A DNA stretch of 64,000 nt from Micromonospora coriariae (GTDB lineage: Bacteria; Actinomycetota; Actinomycetes; Mycobacteriales; Micromonosporaceae): NCBI RefSeq assembly GCF_900091455.1, contig NZ_LT607412.1, forward strand, positions 3,286,001 to 3,350,000, given 5' to 3'. A model generated the notes under the pieces. The model saw only the letters and a program-made list of their open reading frames with translations, did no database searches and was not told the DNA's origin. A program made the position numbers and the translations under genes. Below, in pieces: positions 1 to 9,787 of the stretch (position 1 is its first letter; each line of letters starts with the position of its first letter).

Positions 1-1
1 G

Positions 2-196
2 ATCTACCTGCGCGGGGCGGTGATCAGTCCGGACGGCACTCGTGACCTCCGGCTGTCCCGCACCGGAACGCCCGCCGACGCGGCGGAGATCGGTAAGGCA
101 CTCGCCGCCGAACTCCTCGACCTCGGCGCCGACTCGATCCTCGGCCACGAAGGACACACCGGCTCGGGGACCCAGCAATTTGGGAGCACAGAATGA
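2..196 (+). CDS. hemC: Hydroxymethylbilane synthase, C-terminal end (partial)
   Basis: Only the last 64 codons lie in the window; the 5' part is outside. The reading frame ends in a TGA that overlaps the ATG of the next gene as ATGA. The visible part (IYLRGAVISPDG, then LSRTG, then GKALAAELLDLGAD) resembles the C-terminal domain of porphobilinogen deaminase, which links four porphobilinogens into hydroxymethylbilane. The identification rests on this end sequence and on the haem genes hemD and hemB directly downstream in the same direction, the usual actinobacterial order. Translational coupling to hemD is likely. Confidence 0.8.
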   Translation: MYLRGAVISPDGTRDLRLSRTGTPADAAEIGKALAAELLDLGADSILGHEGHTGSGTQQFGSTE

Positions 197-1773
197 CCCG
201 CACCCGTAAGCCCGTCGGCCGTATCGCGTTCGTCGGGGCTGGCCCCGGTGACCCGGGCCTGCTGACCCGTCGGGCGCACGACGCCCTGGTCGACGCCGAC
301 CAGGTGATCTACGACCGGGGAGTCCCGGAGTCGTTGCTCGCCGTCGTACGCGCCGAGGCCAGGGACGACGCCGAGTTCACCCCGGCCGAAGGCGCGCCGG
401 GGGACGTGGCGAAGGTGCTGATCTCCGCGGCCCGGTCCGGGCTGAACGCGGTGCACCTGGTCGCCGGCGACCCGTTCGGCCACGACTCGGTGGTCAAGGA
501 GGTGCAGGCGGTGGCCCGCACCGCCGCGCACTTCGAGGTGGTCCCCGGGGTCGGTCAGGCCGAGGGCGTGGCCACCTACGCGGGGGTCCCGTTGCCGGGC
601 GTGCGTACCGCCGCCGACGTCGAGGACGTCAGCGCGCTGGACTTCGAGGCGCTGGCCGCAGCCGTCGGCCGGGGTTCGCTCGCCGTCGCTGTGGACGCCG
701 GTGACCTCGCAGCCGTCCGGGACGGGCTGTTGGCCGCCGGGGTCGACGGCACCACCGGCGTCGCGGTGACCGGCGACGGCACCGGCGAGACCCAGTACAC
801 GACCACGTCGACCGTCGACAGCTTCGTGGCCGCCGCGCTCGGCTTCACCGGCCGGGTGGTGCTCACCGTCGGCGCTGGCGTCGGTCAGCGGGACAAGCTG
901 AGCTGGTGGGAGAACCGCCCGCTGTACGGCTGGAAGGTGCTGGTGCCGCGGACCAAGGAGCAGGCCGGCGTGATGAGCGCCCGGCTGCGCGCGTACGGGG
1001 CGATCCCGTGCGAGGTGCCGACCATCGCGGTCGAGCCGCCGCGTACCCCGGCGCAGATGGAGCGGGCGGTCAAGGGCCTGGTCGACGGTCGCTACGCCTG
1101 GGTCATCTTCACCTCGGTGAACGCGGTCCGCGCGGTCTGGGAGAAGTTCGCCGAGCACGGCTTGGACGCCCGGCACTTCGGTGGCGTCAAGATCGCCTGC
1201 ATCGGTGAGGCGACGGCGGACGCGGTTCGCGCGTTCGGCATCCAGCCGGAGCTGATCCCCGCCGGGGAACAGTCCTCCGAGGGGCTGCTGGCCGAGTTCT
1301 CGCCGCACGACGAGGTCCTCGACCCGGTGGGCCGGGTGCTGCTGCCGCGCGCCGACATCGCCACCGAGACGCTCGCCGCCGGGCTCACCGAGCGCGGCTG
1401 GGAGGTCGACGACGTGACCGCGTACCGGACGGTCCGGGCCGCGCCGCCGCCCGCCGAGATCCGCGACGCGATCAAGTCGGGCGGGTTCGACGCGGTGCTC
1501 TTCACCTCGTCCTCCACCGTGCGGAACCTGGTCGGCATCGCGGGGAAGCCGCACGCGCGTACCGTTGTTGCCGTCATCGGGCCCAAGACGGCGGAGACCG
1601 CGACGGAGTTCGGCCTGCGGGTCGACGTCCAGCCGCCGCACGCCTCGGTGCCCGACCTGGTGGAGGCGCTCGCGGCCTACGCCGTCGAGCTGCGCGAGAA
1701 GCTCGCCGCCATGCCGGCGAAGCAGCGTCGCGGCTCGAAGGTGCAGGGGCCGACCGCGCTGCGCTTCCGGTAG
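193..1773 (+). CDS. hemD: Uroporphyrinogen-III C-methyltransferase / uroporphyrinogen-III synthase fusion
   Basis: A 526-residue protein. The N-terminal part has the tetrapyrrole-methylase SAM motif VGAGPGDPGLLT (about residues 14-25), then a methylase-like core to about residue 240. The C-terminal half, from roughly residue 248 (GWKVLVPRTKEQAG) to about 500, is the HemD fold that cyclises and inverts ring D of hydroxymethylbilane to uroporphyrinogen III. A fused methylase/synthase is standard in actinobacteria and links haem and sirohaem/cobalamin branches. The methylase half is degenerate compared with CobA in its middle part, so methylation activity is less certain than synthase activity. 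It overlaps hemC by 4 nt and is followed by hemB after 21 nt, so it is read as part of one operon. Confidence 0.9.
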   Translation: MTRTRKPVGRIAFVGAGPGDPGLLTRRAHDALVDADQVIYDRGVPESLLAVVRAEARDDAEFTPAEGAPGDVAKVLISAARSGLNAVHLVAGDPFGHDSVVKEVQAVARTAAHFEVVPGVGQAEGVATYAGVPLPGVRTAADVEDVSALDFEALAAAVGRGSLAVAVDAGDLAAVRDGLLAAGVDGTTGVAVTGDGTGETQYTTTSTVDSFVAAALGFTGRVVLTVGAGVGQRDKLSWWENRPLYGWKVLVPRTKEQAGVMSARLRAYGAIPCEVPTIAVEPPRTPAQMERAVKGLVDGRYAWVIFTSVNAVRAVWEKFAEHGLDARHFGGVKIACIGEATADAVRAFGIQPELIPAGEQSSEGLLAEFSPHDEVLDPVGRVLLPRADIATETLAAGLTERGWEVDDVTAYRTVRAAPPPAEIRDAIKSGGFDAVLFTSSSTVRNLVGIAGKPHARTVVAVIGPKTAETATEFGLRVDVQPPHASVPDLVEALAAYAVELREKLAAMPAKQRRGSKVQGPTALRFR

Positions 1774-1794
1774 TCGTCTTCAGGAGGGGCTCCC

Positions 1795-2778
1795 ATGTCG
1801 TACCCCGAGATCCGGCCCCGCCGGCTGCGCCGCACCCCGGCGATCCGCCGGCTGGTCTCCGAGACGCGGGTCGACCCGGCCGAGCTGGTCGTGCCGATGT
1901 TCGTCAAGGAGGGGCTGACCGAGCCTCGGGCCATCGCGTCGCTCCCGGGGGTGCTCCAGCACTCCCGGGACTCGCTGCGCAAGGCGGCGGTCGAGGCGGT
2001 CCAGGCCGGCGTCGGCGGCATCATGCTCTTCGGTGTGCCGGAGCACCGGGACCCGACCGGGTCCGGTGGCATCGACCCGAACGGCATCCTGAACGTCGCC
2101 ATCCGCGACGTGGTGGCCGAGGTGGGCGACGCCACGGTGGTGATGAGCGACCTGTGCCTGGACGAGTTCACCTCGCACGGGCACTGCGGCCTGCTCACCC
2201 CGGGTGGCGAGGTGGACAACGACGCGACCCTGGAGGCGTACGCCGAGATGGCGGTGGCCCAGGCCGCCGCCGGGGTCCACATGGTCGGGCCGTCCGGGAT
2301 GATGGACGGCCAGGTCGGTGTCGTGCGCCGGGCGCTCGACGCCGCCGGGCACCAGGACGTGACCGTGCTGGCGTACGCCGTGAAGTACGCCTCGGCCTTC
2401 TACGGCCCGTTCCGCGAGGCGGTGGAGTCGACGCTGGAGGGCGATCGGCGCACCTACCAGCAGGACCCGGCCAACCTGCGCGAGTCGCTGCGCGAGGTGG
2501 CGCTGGACGTCGCCGAGGGCGCTGACCTGGTGATGGTCAAGCCGGCGCTGCCCTACCTCGACGTGGTGTCGGCGGTGCGGGCCGCGGTGGACGTTCCGGT
2601 CGCCGCATACCAGGTCTCCGGTGAGTACGCGATGGTCGAGGCGGCCGCCGCGAACGGCTGGATCGACCGGGAGCGGGTGATGCTGGAGACGCTCACCTCG
2701 ATCAAGCGGGCCGGCGCCCAGATCATCCTCACCTACTGGGCCGTCGAGGCCGCCGGGCTGCTCCGCGAGCGCTACTGA
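1795..2778 (+). CDS. hemB: Delta-aminolevulinic acid dehydratase (porphobilinogen synthase)
   Basis: A 327-residue cytosolic enzyme that condenses two 5-aminolevulinate molecules to porphobilinogen. Both Schiff-base lysines are visible: K197 in [13 protein letters not shown] and K249 in [10 protein letters not shown]. The metal-site loop is [14 protein letters not shown], a form seen in bacterial enzymes. Length is normal for the family. The ATG has a clear AGGAGG ribosome-binding site about 8 nt upstream (near 1781-1786), and the gene follows hemD by 21 nt, so it is the third gene of the haem operon. A hairpin 130 nt downstream may terminate the transcript. Confidence 0.97.
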   Translation: MSYPEIRPRRLRRTPAIRRLVSETRVDPAELVVPMFVKEGLTEPRAIASLPGVLQHSRDSLRKAAVEAVQAGVGGIMLFGVPEHRDPTGSGGIDPNGILNVAIRDVVAEVGDATVVMSDLCLDEFTSHGHCGLLTPGGEVDNDATLEAYAEMAVAQAAAGVHMVGPSGMMDGQVGVVRRALDAAGHQDVTVLAYAVKYASAFYGPFREAVESTLEGDRRTYQQDPANLRESLREVALDVAEGADLVMVKPALPYLDVVSAVRAAVDVPVAAYQVSGEYAMVEAAAANGWIDRERVMLETLTSIKRAGAQIILTYWAVEAAGLLRERY

Positions 2779-2907
2779 GTCCAGGCTCGACTCCGGCCGC
2801 GCCGTCCCCCAGCCTGCCGGGGCGCGCGGCATCGGTTCACGCGCGTCCAAGCGCGGTCCTGACGCCGTTGTCCCCCGCACGCGAACGGGCGACGCGGTAG
2901 CGGCTGC

Positions 2908-2935
2908 CCGCACGTCCGCACCTCCGGACGTGCGG
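2908..2935 (+). terminator. Hairpin downstream of hemB
   Basis: An 11-bp perfect stem, CCGCACGTCCG at 2908-2918 and CGGACGTGCGG at 2925-2935, with a 6-nt loop. It lies 130 nt after the hemB stop. There is no U tract, which is usual for high-G+C actinobacteria. Terminator role is inferred from position. Confidence 0.5.
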
Positions 2936-2991
2936 ATCCAGCGGTCCCGGAGCGTAACCATTCGACGACCCCTCACGACCATGCTCCCCGC

Positions 2992-3060
2992 CTTTGCTCT
3001 GCACCCACGACGGCGACGATTACCCTCCGCTATCGGTGCATATCGAACTGCAGAGCAAAG
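2992..3060. repeat. Intergenic inverted repeat, 12-bp arms
   Basis: CTTTGCTCTGCA at 2992-3003 is matched by TGCAGAGCAAAG at 3049-3060 with a 45-nt spacer. It sits in the 538-nt gap between hemB and the XRE gene, which otherwise shows no convincing coding frame. It looks like a dispersed palindromic element rather than an operator because of the long spacer. Confidence 0.45.
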
Positions 3061-3316
3061 GGTGTGAAGGTGAGGTTCTAGGTCCGCCCGCCGGGATCGT
3101 GATTCCCCTGGTCGAGCCGGGGCTGTGCCTGATGTGATGTTCCGGCTTGAGGTGGCAGCGGGAAGACCTGCTACGCGGTGTGGCGGCGGCACCGTCGGAT
3201 GCCGCGAGCACGGAAAGTGATCTGCCGGCCATGGACGTTGTCCACAGGCCAGCTCGTTGTCCACAGGCGCGGTATCCGGGATTGCGGTCAGGTCCACCGG
3301 GCGGGACGGTGGCCGC

Positions 3317-3832
3317 ATGAGCGATTCGTCAGCCTCATCCGAGCCGGTGCTGATCACCGAGCCTTCCGACGCGCCCTGGCCGGCCGCCGGCATCGTCCGT
3401 GCGGTCCGCCGTCGGGCCGACCTGAGCCAGCGCGAGCTGGCGCGGTGGGCGGGTGTGCACCACGCCACCATCGGCCGGATCGAGGCCGACCGCATGGTGC
3501 CGAGCATTGTCCTGCTCCGGCGCATCATCAGCGTGGTCGGCTACCGCCTGGCCGTGGTGGACGAGTTCGGCCGGGTGCTGAAACCGATGCTGGACTGGCA
3601 GGACACGCTCAACGGCGCGGAGCGTCGCTACCCGTCGCACCTGGACACCATCCTCGACCCCGAGCCGGGCGAGTGGTGGGCGGACATCTACGGGTTGGCC
3701 CGCCCGCCGGAGACGTTCTATCGCGACAGGGCAGTTCGAGACGCGATGCGGCGGCGCAGCCAGTGGGAGGTGCGGGTGGCCCGACACCGGCACCTGCCCC
3801 GACCGCCCTGGCCACCGCGCGGCGTGCTCTGA
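3317..3832 (+). CDS. XRE-family helix-turn-helix regulator
   Basis: A 171-residue protein. The N-terminal half holds a Cro/C1-type HTH (about residues 20-75: AVRRRADLSQRELARWAGVH, then TIGRIEADRMVPS), giving DNA binding. The C-terminal part (PMLDWQDTLNGAERRYPSH, then EWWADIYGLARPPETFYRD) matches no domain I recognise. The chosen ATG at 3317 begins MSDSSASSEP; an in-frame GTG-type start 60 nt upstream is possible but adds low-complexity sequence. No partner gene is adjacent: hemB lies far upstream and the next gene is convergent. The targets cannot be predicted. Confidence 0.75.
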   Translation: MSDSSASSEPVLITEPSDAPWPAAGIVRAVRRRADLSQRELARWAGVHHATIGRIEADRMVPSIVLLRRIISVVGYRLAVVDEFGRVLKPMLDWQDTLNGAERRYPSHLDTILDPEPGEWWADIYGLARPPETFYRDRAVRDAMRRRSQWEVRVARHRHLPRPPWPPRGVL

Positions 3833-3843
3833 CCTTGGACTGA

Positions 3844-3882
3844 GCGAGGCCCGTCGATCCGGAACGGATCGACGGGCCTCGC
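3844..3882. terminator. Bidirectional terminator hairpin
   Basis: A perfect 18-bp stem, 3844-3861 and 3865-3882, around a GAA loop, lies between the convergent XRE gene and nuclease gene. It can serve both strands. Confidence 0.8.
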
Positions 3883-3897
3883 CGGGAGCGCGTGCCG

Positions 3898-6800
3898 TCA
3901 GTCGTCGTTGGTGATCGTCCCGACGGCGAGCGGGTCGGCCAGCCGCAGGCCGGGCACGCCGGCCACCACCAGGTTCAGCTTTTCGTCCGACTCGCGCTTG
4001 CGGTCACCGCGCACCGTCACCGGGAACGCCACCGACGTCTGCCCGGCCGCCAACACCTTGCATCCGGCGTACGCGTCGAAGTCCGAGCCCGCCTGCGCCG
4101 TGAGGCCGACGGTGGCGGCGCAGAGCAGCACCGGCTGGGACAGCGGCCGGGACACGGTGGCGGTGAAGGTGAGCTGCCGGCTTCCCTTGTCGCCCTCGAC
4201 CAGCGTCGTGTCGGCGACGGTCAGCGACGCCCTGGACCGGAACCGGGCCACCTGCGGGTCGTGGTCGCTGGAGCCCCGCGACCCGTCGCCGCTGAACTCC
4301 GCCGGCCAGTCCGCGTTGACGTGCGCCGCCCGCACCTGCACCAGGTCGCCGTAGAGCGCGTCGTTGACGAACAGGTGGTCGAGAGTCTGCGCCTGGCCCT
4401 CGAAGCTGTACGAGTACGCGGCCGACGGGGTGTCCGCGACCAGGTTGTCCCACAGGTTGTGCAGGCCCGCGTCGTAGAGCGGGGCAAGCTGGTCCGACGG
4501 GGTGGGCTGGCTGCCCGTCGCGATGGGATCGTCCGGGCGGGGGAAGACGTTCAGGTCCCCGCCGTAGACCACCCGGGCGTTCTGGTCGGCGGCTTCGATC
4601 GCGGTCACGATCGCCGCGCCGTACGCCGCCTGCTCCCGACGCTGCCCGATCCGGCTGTCCGGGCCGGAGGAGTAGTGGTTGCTGAGCGCGTACAGGGTGA
4701 ACCGCTCTGCCGAACCCGGCGTCGCGGCCACGCTGAACCTGCCCAGCTGGGGAGCCCGGGTGAAGACGTTGTTCCCATCCCGGCCCGTCGAGGTGTCCAC
4801 GTCGGCCGGCAGCACCGCGTTGAGCGCCTTCGGGTTCTGCACGTCGGCGTTTGTCGGCAGCCCCGGGGCGCGGTACTGGACGGTCGGCGCCGAACCCAGC
4901 AGCGGGTCGGTCGCCGTCGCGGGAGCCAGCGACAACCGGTCGGTGCGGTACAGGAAGGCGGCGGTGATGCCGCGGGCGTCCGCGCCGGTCCGGTCGTAGG
5001 CAGCGGCGTACGCCGGACCGCCGGCCGCCGCCACTGCGAGCGCCAGCTCCTGGATGGTGTCCGGGGCGCCGTCCGCGTTGTTTGTGTCGCCGCAGGTCAG
5101 CGCCGCACCGGAGACCGTGCAGATGTCCTGGTCCTCGGCCTCCTGCACCAGGATCAGGTCCGGCGCGTGCAGGTCCTTGACGATCTGGTCGGCGAGCGCG
5201 GCCAGCTGCTCGCGGTATTCCGCCTCGCTCCCAGGGACGTAGTCGAACGGCGGGTCGACGCCCGGGCAGCCCGCGTTACCTGTGAAGTCGCAGCCGTCGA
5301 AGGGGTCGTCCCGGTAGTCGTACAGGTTCTCCACGTTGTACGTGGCGACCGCCACCTCCTGCGACCTGTCGGCCGGCTTCGGCGGGTTGTTCTTCGACGG
5401 GTCGGCCCCGGCGTCGAACTCCGCCCGCTCGACCTGGACGCCGTACTTCTCGAACGAGTAGTAGACCCCGCCCACCGCGTCGGCGCGCAGCGTGTCGAAG
5501 GTGTGCGCCGGCGGGAGCAGCGCCGTGCTGTCCCCGGCGGTGGCCTTGACGCCCATGCTGCCGAGCAGCACCCGCTGGCCGTTGCCGTCGTCGAAGCGGC
5601 GGGTCGGGTCGTTGTCCAGCGGGTGGGAGTCCCGGAACACCCGCCGGGCGTACGGGTCGGTGCGGTCCAACAGCGGGTCGTCCCGGTCGACCACCCACAG
5701 CTCCGCGTCGGCGGTGGACGAGAAGAGGTCCCGGCCGCTCACCGCGCCGCTGCCCGCGCGCACCCGCAGCCGGGCGCCCTCGTGCCGCTCCCAGAAACGC
5801 TGCGCGTCGGTCAGCTCGGCCGGCGGGGCCGCGTCCGTCACCGCGACCGCGGTGGCCACGTCCAGGCCGGTGGCGATCCGGCGGACCAGCGAGGCGCCGG
5901 AGAGCTGGGTGAAGTTGAAGTACTCCGACACCCGGGCCCGGAGCACCACCTCGTCGCCGACCGTCGGCACGTAGCCACCGATCAACGAGGTGAACGTGCC
6001 CATGAACACGAAGATGCCGTCGGAGCTGGTCGGGTCGCCGTCGGTGTCGCCGGTGCGGCTCTGCAGGAAGAACCCGTGCTGTTCCGCCCCGGCCGAGGTG
6101 CGGGCCAGGGTCAACTGGGTGATCACCCCGCGGACGTCGTACAGGATGCTGCTCGTGCCGTTGCCGCTCGCCGGTGCGAGCGGCGACCGGTCGGTCGGGC
6201 CGGACTCGGCGTCGGTGGTCGGACCCTGCACCTCGCCGACTGTGAGCTCCCGGGTCACCTGCACGACCAGCGCGCAGCTGGCGGTGCCGCCGCCCGCGTC
6301 GGTCGCGGTCACCGTGACGGTGTACGGCCCGGCGGCGAGGTCGGCGCTCGCACCGACCGTGGCGCGGGCGGTGCCACCCACCCCTTCGGCCGGGGTCAGC
6401 GCGGTGCGGGTGATCGAGCCGGTGGCCGGGGTCGGGCTGACCGCGGTCACCGCCAGGTCGACGACCGTGTCGTCGGGGTCGGTGGCGGTGACCTCGCGGG
6501 TCGCCGCCGTGCCCGCGGCGGTGACCAGCGGCCCGCCGCAGGTCAGCGTCGCCGGCGCGTCGACCGGGCCACCACCGTCCACGGTGTGCGTGCCGAGCCC
6601 GTCGAAGGTGTCGACCGGGAAGCCGGCCCACTGTGCGGCCGGATCGAACGCGTCCGACGGGTCGGTGTCACCGGCGGTCACGGCGGGCAGTCGGCGCAGC
6701 GTGTTGTCGGCCGTGCTGGTGGCGCCGGCGCCCCACTCCGTGCCCGGATCGACGCCCACCTGGCCGATCGAGTCGAGCACTGTGGTGCCCCGGCGCAGCA

Positions 6801-7176
6801 CGATCGCGTCGTCACCGTTGAACAGGCTCGCCCCGGTCGTCTGGTCGGCCTGGGCGAGGACGGCGGACCCGGCCGAGGCGCTGGCGAACACGAACGCGTC
6901 GCCAGCGGCCACCGTCCCGGTCAACGCGATGGTGGTGGCCGTGGCGGAGCCGTTGAAGAAGAGCTGGAGCTGATAGCCGCCGCCGGCGAGGTCGACGGCG
7001 CCACCGGTACCGTTGAACAGCTCGATCGCCTTGTTGTTCGACGAACCTTCGACGTACTCCGAGATGAACAGGTCGGTGGGCGCGGCGCTGGCCGCGGTGG
7101 GTGCGACGCCGAGGGCCGTGACAGTCACGGCGACGGTGGCTGTCGCGAGCGCGGCGATTGTGCGGCGCGGGCGCAT
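3898..7176 (-). CDS. Secreted multidomain endonuclease (ExeM/NucH type) with lamin-tail domain
   Basis: A 1092-residue protein with a signal peptide (residues 1-31, ending in an AXA site near SAAP). A lamin-tail domain follows (about 32-155: LFISEYVEGSSNNKAIELFN). Next come an Ig-like segment, an OB-like segment typical of ExeM (VGEVQGP, later GFFLQSRTGDTDGDP), and an endonuclease/exonuclease/phosphatase domain from about residue 635 (VATYNVENLYDY). Catalytic motifs seen are LVQEAEDQD, YGGDLNVF and SSDHDPQ. A Calx-beta-like domain (VEGDKGSRQLTFTATVS) closes the chain. The family degrades extracellular DNA. The gene stands alone, convergent with the XRE gene across a shared terminator. No sortase signal or transmembrane end is visible, so it is probably released. 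Confidence 0.9.
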   Translation of the reverse strand: MRPRRTIAALATATVAVTVTALGVAPTAASAAPTDLFISEYVEGSSNNKAIELFNGTGGAVDLAGGGYQLQLFFNGSATATTIALTGTVAAGDAFVFASASAGSAVLAQADQTTGASLFNGDDAIVLRRGTTVLDSIGQVGVDPGTEWGAGATSTADNTLRRLPAVTAGDTDPSDAFDPAAQWAGFPVDTFDGLGTHTVDGGGPVDAPATLTCGGPLVTAAGTAATREVTATDPDDTVVDLAVTAVSPTPATGSITRTALTPAEGVGGTARATVGASADLAAGPYTVTVTATDAGGGTASCALVVQVTRELTVGEVQGPTTDAESGPTDRSPLAPASGNGTSSILYDVRGVITQLTLARTSAGAEQHGFFLQSRTGDTDGDPTSSDGIFVFMGTFTSLIGGYVPTVGDEVVLRARVSEYFNFTQLSGASLVRRIATGLDVATAVAVTDAAPPAELTDAQRFWERHEGARLRVRAGSGAVSGRDLFSSTADAELWVVDRDDPLLDRTDPYARRVFRDSHPLDNDPTRRFDDGNGQRVLLGSMGVKATAGDSTALLPPAHTFDTLRADAVGGVYYSFEKYGVQVERAEFDAGADPSKNNPPKPADRSQEVAVATYNVENLYDYRDDPFDGCDFTGNAGCPGVDPPFDYVPGSEAEYREQLAALADQIVKDLHAPDLILVQEAEDQDICTVSGAALTCGDTNNADGAPDTIQELALAVAAAGGPAYAAAYDRTGADARGITAAFLYRTDRLSLAPATATDPLLGSAPTVQYRAPGLPTNADVQNPKALNAVLPADVDTSTGRDGNNVFTRAPQLGRFSVAATPGSAERFTLYALSNHYSSGPDSRIGQRREQAAYGAAIVTAIEAADQNARVVYGGDLNVFPRPDDPIATGSQPTPSDQLAPLYDAGLHNLWDNLVADTPSAAYSYSFEGQAQTLDHLFVNDALYGDLVQVRAAHVNADWPAEFSGDGSRGSSDHDPQVARFRSRASLTVADTTLVEGDKGSRQLTFTATVSRPLSQPVLLCAATVGLTAQAGSDFDAYAGCKVLAAGQTSVAFPVTVRGDRKRESDEKLNLVVAGVPGLRLADPLAVGTITNDD

Positions 7177-7269
7177 AGGGCCTCCACGATGGGTGGATGG
7201 GAGTCAACGCACGTTAAGGTGCGCAGCCGTCCAGCGTCCATCCCCCATCGGACAGTTTCGTGAATTCCC

Positions 7270-8289
7270 TCAGCGTGGTGGATCGATGCGGTGCACCAGC
7301 TCGGCGATGTCGACGCTGTATTCGCACCAGTCCCGGTCGGGCCGGTAACCCAGCTCCGCGTTGACCTTGAGCATCGCCTCGTTGGCCTGGGCGTTCCAGG
7401 TCTGCACCTCGGCCAGCTCCGGCTCGGCGGAGCGCAGCTCCAGCAGCATCCGGGCCTTGATCGCCCGATCGATGCCGTAGCCCCGATGGTCCTGCGCGAC
7501 GATCGTGTCGTACTGGTCGGCGCGGGTCGGGTGCTGGGCCGGCACCACCACCTCGGTCAGGCCGGCCACCTCGCCGCTCTGCTCGTGCCGAGCCAGCACG
7601 ATGTACGGCTTCATCCCCCGCCGATGGAGGGTGTCCAGGCTGTCCCGCAGCCGCTGGGGGTCGTACGAGCTGGGACGCAGCTCACCGTCGTCGACGTCGC
7701 GCACCTCCGCCTTGGCCCGCGCGTACGCCTCGATCAGGTCGTCCGGCGGCCCGCCGGGGAAGAACTCCAGGTGGTAGCCCGCCCCGATGCCGGTGGCCAT
7801 CCCGGCCAGCTCGGGCCAGTCGACCGTGGCGAGATCGAGCACGCTGCGCGTCTCCACGTACTCCCGGGTGAAGCCGAGCGACTCGTAGAAACCCACCGCC
7901 GGCGTGTCGCCGACCACCTCGACCCCGATCGACCGGAAGCCCTCCTGGTAGACCCGGCGGGCGGCGCGCAGCACCAGGTCGCGGCCGAGCCCGGCGCGCC
8001 GCACGGACGGGTGCACCAGCACCTCGAGGACGCCGATGTCGCCCAGGAGCAGCACGTGGACCTGCCCGAGCACGGCGCCCGGAGCGGCGGGGTCGGTCGG
8101 CTCGGCCTGGGCGACCCAGGAGAGCCGCCGCTCACCGGGCATCACCTCGGCGAGGTATTCCCGCAGGGAGTCCTCCCGCCATGGCGGGTCGTGCGGAAGA
8201 TCGACCGCCAGAACCGCGTTCAGCGTGTCCAGCAGCGACGCGATCTCGGCGGACGACGCGGTCCTGGGGTCCCACTCGCGCACCATCAC
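7270..8289 (-). CDS. GNAT-family N-acetyltransferase, two-domain
   Basis: A 339-residue protein with two GNAT folds in tandem. The N-terminal one has the acetyl-CoA loop region VLVHPSVRRAGLGRDLVLRA (about residues 135-155), and the C-terminal one has IVAQDHRGYGIDRAIKARML (about 268-288). Such proteins transfer acetyl groups from acetyl-CoA to amines. The substrate cannot be told from sequence; the double-domain size resembles mycothiol synthase relatives, but key identity is not established. The start is ambiguous between consecutive GTG and ATG codons at 8289 and 8286. It is 93 nt from the nuclease gene upstream on the map, with no evidence of a shared operon. Confidence 0.85.
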   Translation of the reverse strand: MMVREWDPRTASSAEIASLLDTLNAVLAVDLPHDPPWREDSLREYLAEVMPGERRLSWVAQAEPTDPAAPGAVLGQVHVLLLGDIGVLEVLVHPSVRRAGLGRDLVLRAARRVYQEGFRSIGVEVVGDTPAVGFYESLGFTREYVETRSVLDLATVDWPELAGMATGIGAGYHLEFFPGGPPDDLIEAYARAKAEVRDVDDGELRPSSYDPQRLRDSLDTLHRRGMKPYIVLARHEQSGEVAGLTEVVVPAQHPTRADQYDTIVAQDHRGYGIDRAIKARMLLELRSAEPELAEVQTWNAQANEAMLKVNAELGYRPDRDWCEYSVDIAELVHRIDPPR

Positions 8290-8358
8290 CTGTCTAGCTT
8301 GCCGCTAACAGTTGCCCGGGGGAAGTGTCCAGTTCTCCAATGTATGCGGACGATCACT

Positions 8359-9750
8359 TCACGTACGGCTGGCCCGTCCGTACCGGTTCGCGGTGTCGTA
8401 GACGTCCTGGGCGTACCGGCGCACGTCGTTGTACGACAGGATCGCGTTCCACCAGTCGGCCGCGATGCTCAGGTTGCGGTTGTTCTTGCACAGGTAGTTT
8501 CCCGCTGCCAGGGCGGCGTCGTCCAGGTCGTGCGGGTCCTTGTCGCCGTCGTTGTCGGCGTCGGCGCCGATCTCCTGCCAGGTGGTCGGGATGAACTGCA
8601 TCGGCCCGATCGCGCGGTCGAACGAGGTGTCCTGGTCGAGAATCCCGCGATCGGTGTCGATGATCCGCATCCGCCCGTCGCGTCCGTCCAGCGGCAGGCC
8701 GATGATCTGCGGCAGCGCCTTGCCGTCCTGCCCCAACCGGGCGCCGTTCGCCGTGCCGTGCCCGGATTCGACCTGGCCGATCGCGGCCAGCGTGGTCCAG
8801 CTCAGCGCACAGCTGCGGTTGGTCTGGGCGAGCACCAGCTCGGCGTAGCCGTACGCCTGCATCGCGGCCGGCGGGACACCGACCTTGGCGCTGACCTGCT
8901 GCGCCCAGTCGGCCAGGGCATCCGAGGGTCGCCCACCGATCACCGGCCCGGTCGGCAGCCCGCCGGTGGGGAGTGGCCCGGTCGGCAGCGGGCCGGTGGG
9001 AAGAGGCCCCGTCGGCAGCGGGCCGGTCGGCACTCCGGACGGCAGCAGCGGGGGCGGAACGGCCCCGGTCGGCGGGGCGGTGGCGTCGACCGCGACCGTC
9101 CGGGGCGCGCGGATGGCAGCCGGGACGAGCAGCGCGCCCGCCGCGGCCGTCGCGGCCACCAGGGCGAGCAGGAAGACCCCGGGCAGGGTGAGCCGACCGC
9201 TGGGGCGGCGGGCCCAGGCGCGGGTGGCCCGGGCCGCGGTCACCGCCGCCTGGCGCGGCGGCAGGCGCAGCGCGTGTGCGAACGGGACCCGCCGCCGCCG
9301 GCCGGGGTCGGACTTCGGGGTGCTGGCAGCGGCATCCACAGTGGCCGCAGCCTGGCCTGCCGCGGCGGCACCGGCCGAAGGCGTCGGCTCCGCATCGCCG
9401 GCCGGCGTCTCGGCACCCGGCCCGGCCGGCGCGGTCGGCGCGTCCGACTCGGTGGCCGGGCGTGCGGCGGTCAGGTCGCCAGCGGGCGCGTCGGCCTTCG
9501 GGGCCTCGGCGGGGTTGGCGGCAGCAGGATTCGGGGCGGTCGGGGTCGCGGGCGCCGGCTCCGTCGGTGGGTTGGGCGCGGCCGGGGCCTTGCCGCTCAG
9601 CCAGGGCCGGCGGGGCCGGGGCACGGCCCGTGGCACCGGATCCGGCGCGGCCCCCGATCCTTCGAGCGGCCCGTCCAGCGGCGCGGCCGGTCGCAACGGT
9701 TGCACACGCGTTTTGTCCTCGCCGTCCACCACCCGTCGAGTATCACCCAT
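8359..9750 (-). CDS. Membrane-anchored lytic murein transglycosylase
   Basis: A 463-residue protein if started at MGDTRRV (9750); longer starts would overlap the divergent zinc-ribbon gene. A Pro/Ala-rich cytoplasmic segment is followed by one transmembrane helix (LPGVFLLALVAATAAAGALL), then a periplasmic stalk with repeated PTGPL units. A C-terminal lysozyme-like domain (about the last 180 residues) carries the probable catalytic Glu in AIGQVESGHGT and the substrate-binding stretch AIGPMQFIPTTWQ. This resembles the MltB/SLT transglycosylases that cleave peptidoglycan glycan strands. An EF-hand-like calcium loop, DADNDGDKDPHD, lies inside the domain. A role in wall turnover during growth is likely. 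Confidence 0.85.
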   Translation of the reverse strand: MGDTRRVVDGEDKTRVQPLRPAAPLDGPLEGSGAAPDPVPRAVPRPRRPWLSGKAPAAPNPPTEPAPATPTAPNPAAANPAEAPKADAPAGDLTAARPATESDAPTAPAGPGAETPAGDAEPTPSAGAAAAGQAAATVDAAASTPKSDPGRRRRVPFAHALRLPPRQAAVTAARATRAWARRPSGRLTLPGVFLLALVAATAAAGALLVPAAIRAPRTVAVDATAPPTGAVPPPLLPSGVPTGPLPTGPLPTGPLPTGPLPTGGLPTGPVIGGRPSDALADWAQQVSAKVGVPPAAMQAYGYAELVLAQTNRSCALSWTTLAAIGQVESGHGTANGARLGQDGKALPQIIGLPLDGRDGRMRIIDTDRGILDQDTSFDRAIGPMQFIPTTWQEIGADADNDGDKDPHDLDDAALAAGNYLCKNNRNLSIAADWWNAILSYNDVRRYAQDVYDTANRYGRASRT

Positions 9751-9787
9751 GCCCCGTTGGACGTCAGGTCCACGTACCCTGGTTGCC

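Noticed and set aside
3892..7263. Very long open frame on the plus strand opposite the secreted nuclease
   Set aside because: Composition is Arg/Gly/Val-rich with no domain, and it mirrors the nuclease gene, which has a signal peptide and catalytic motifs.
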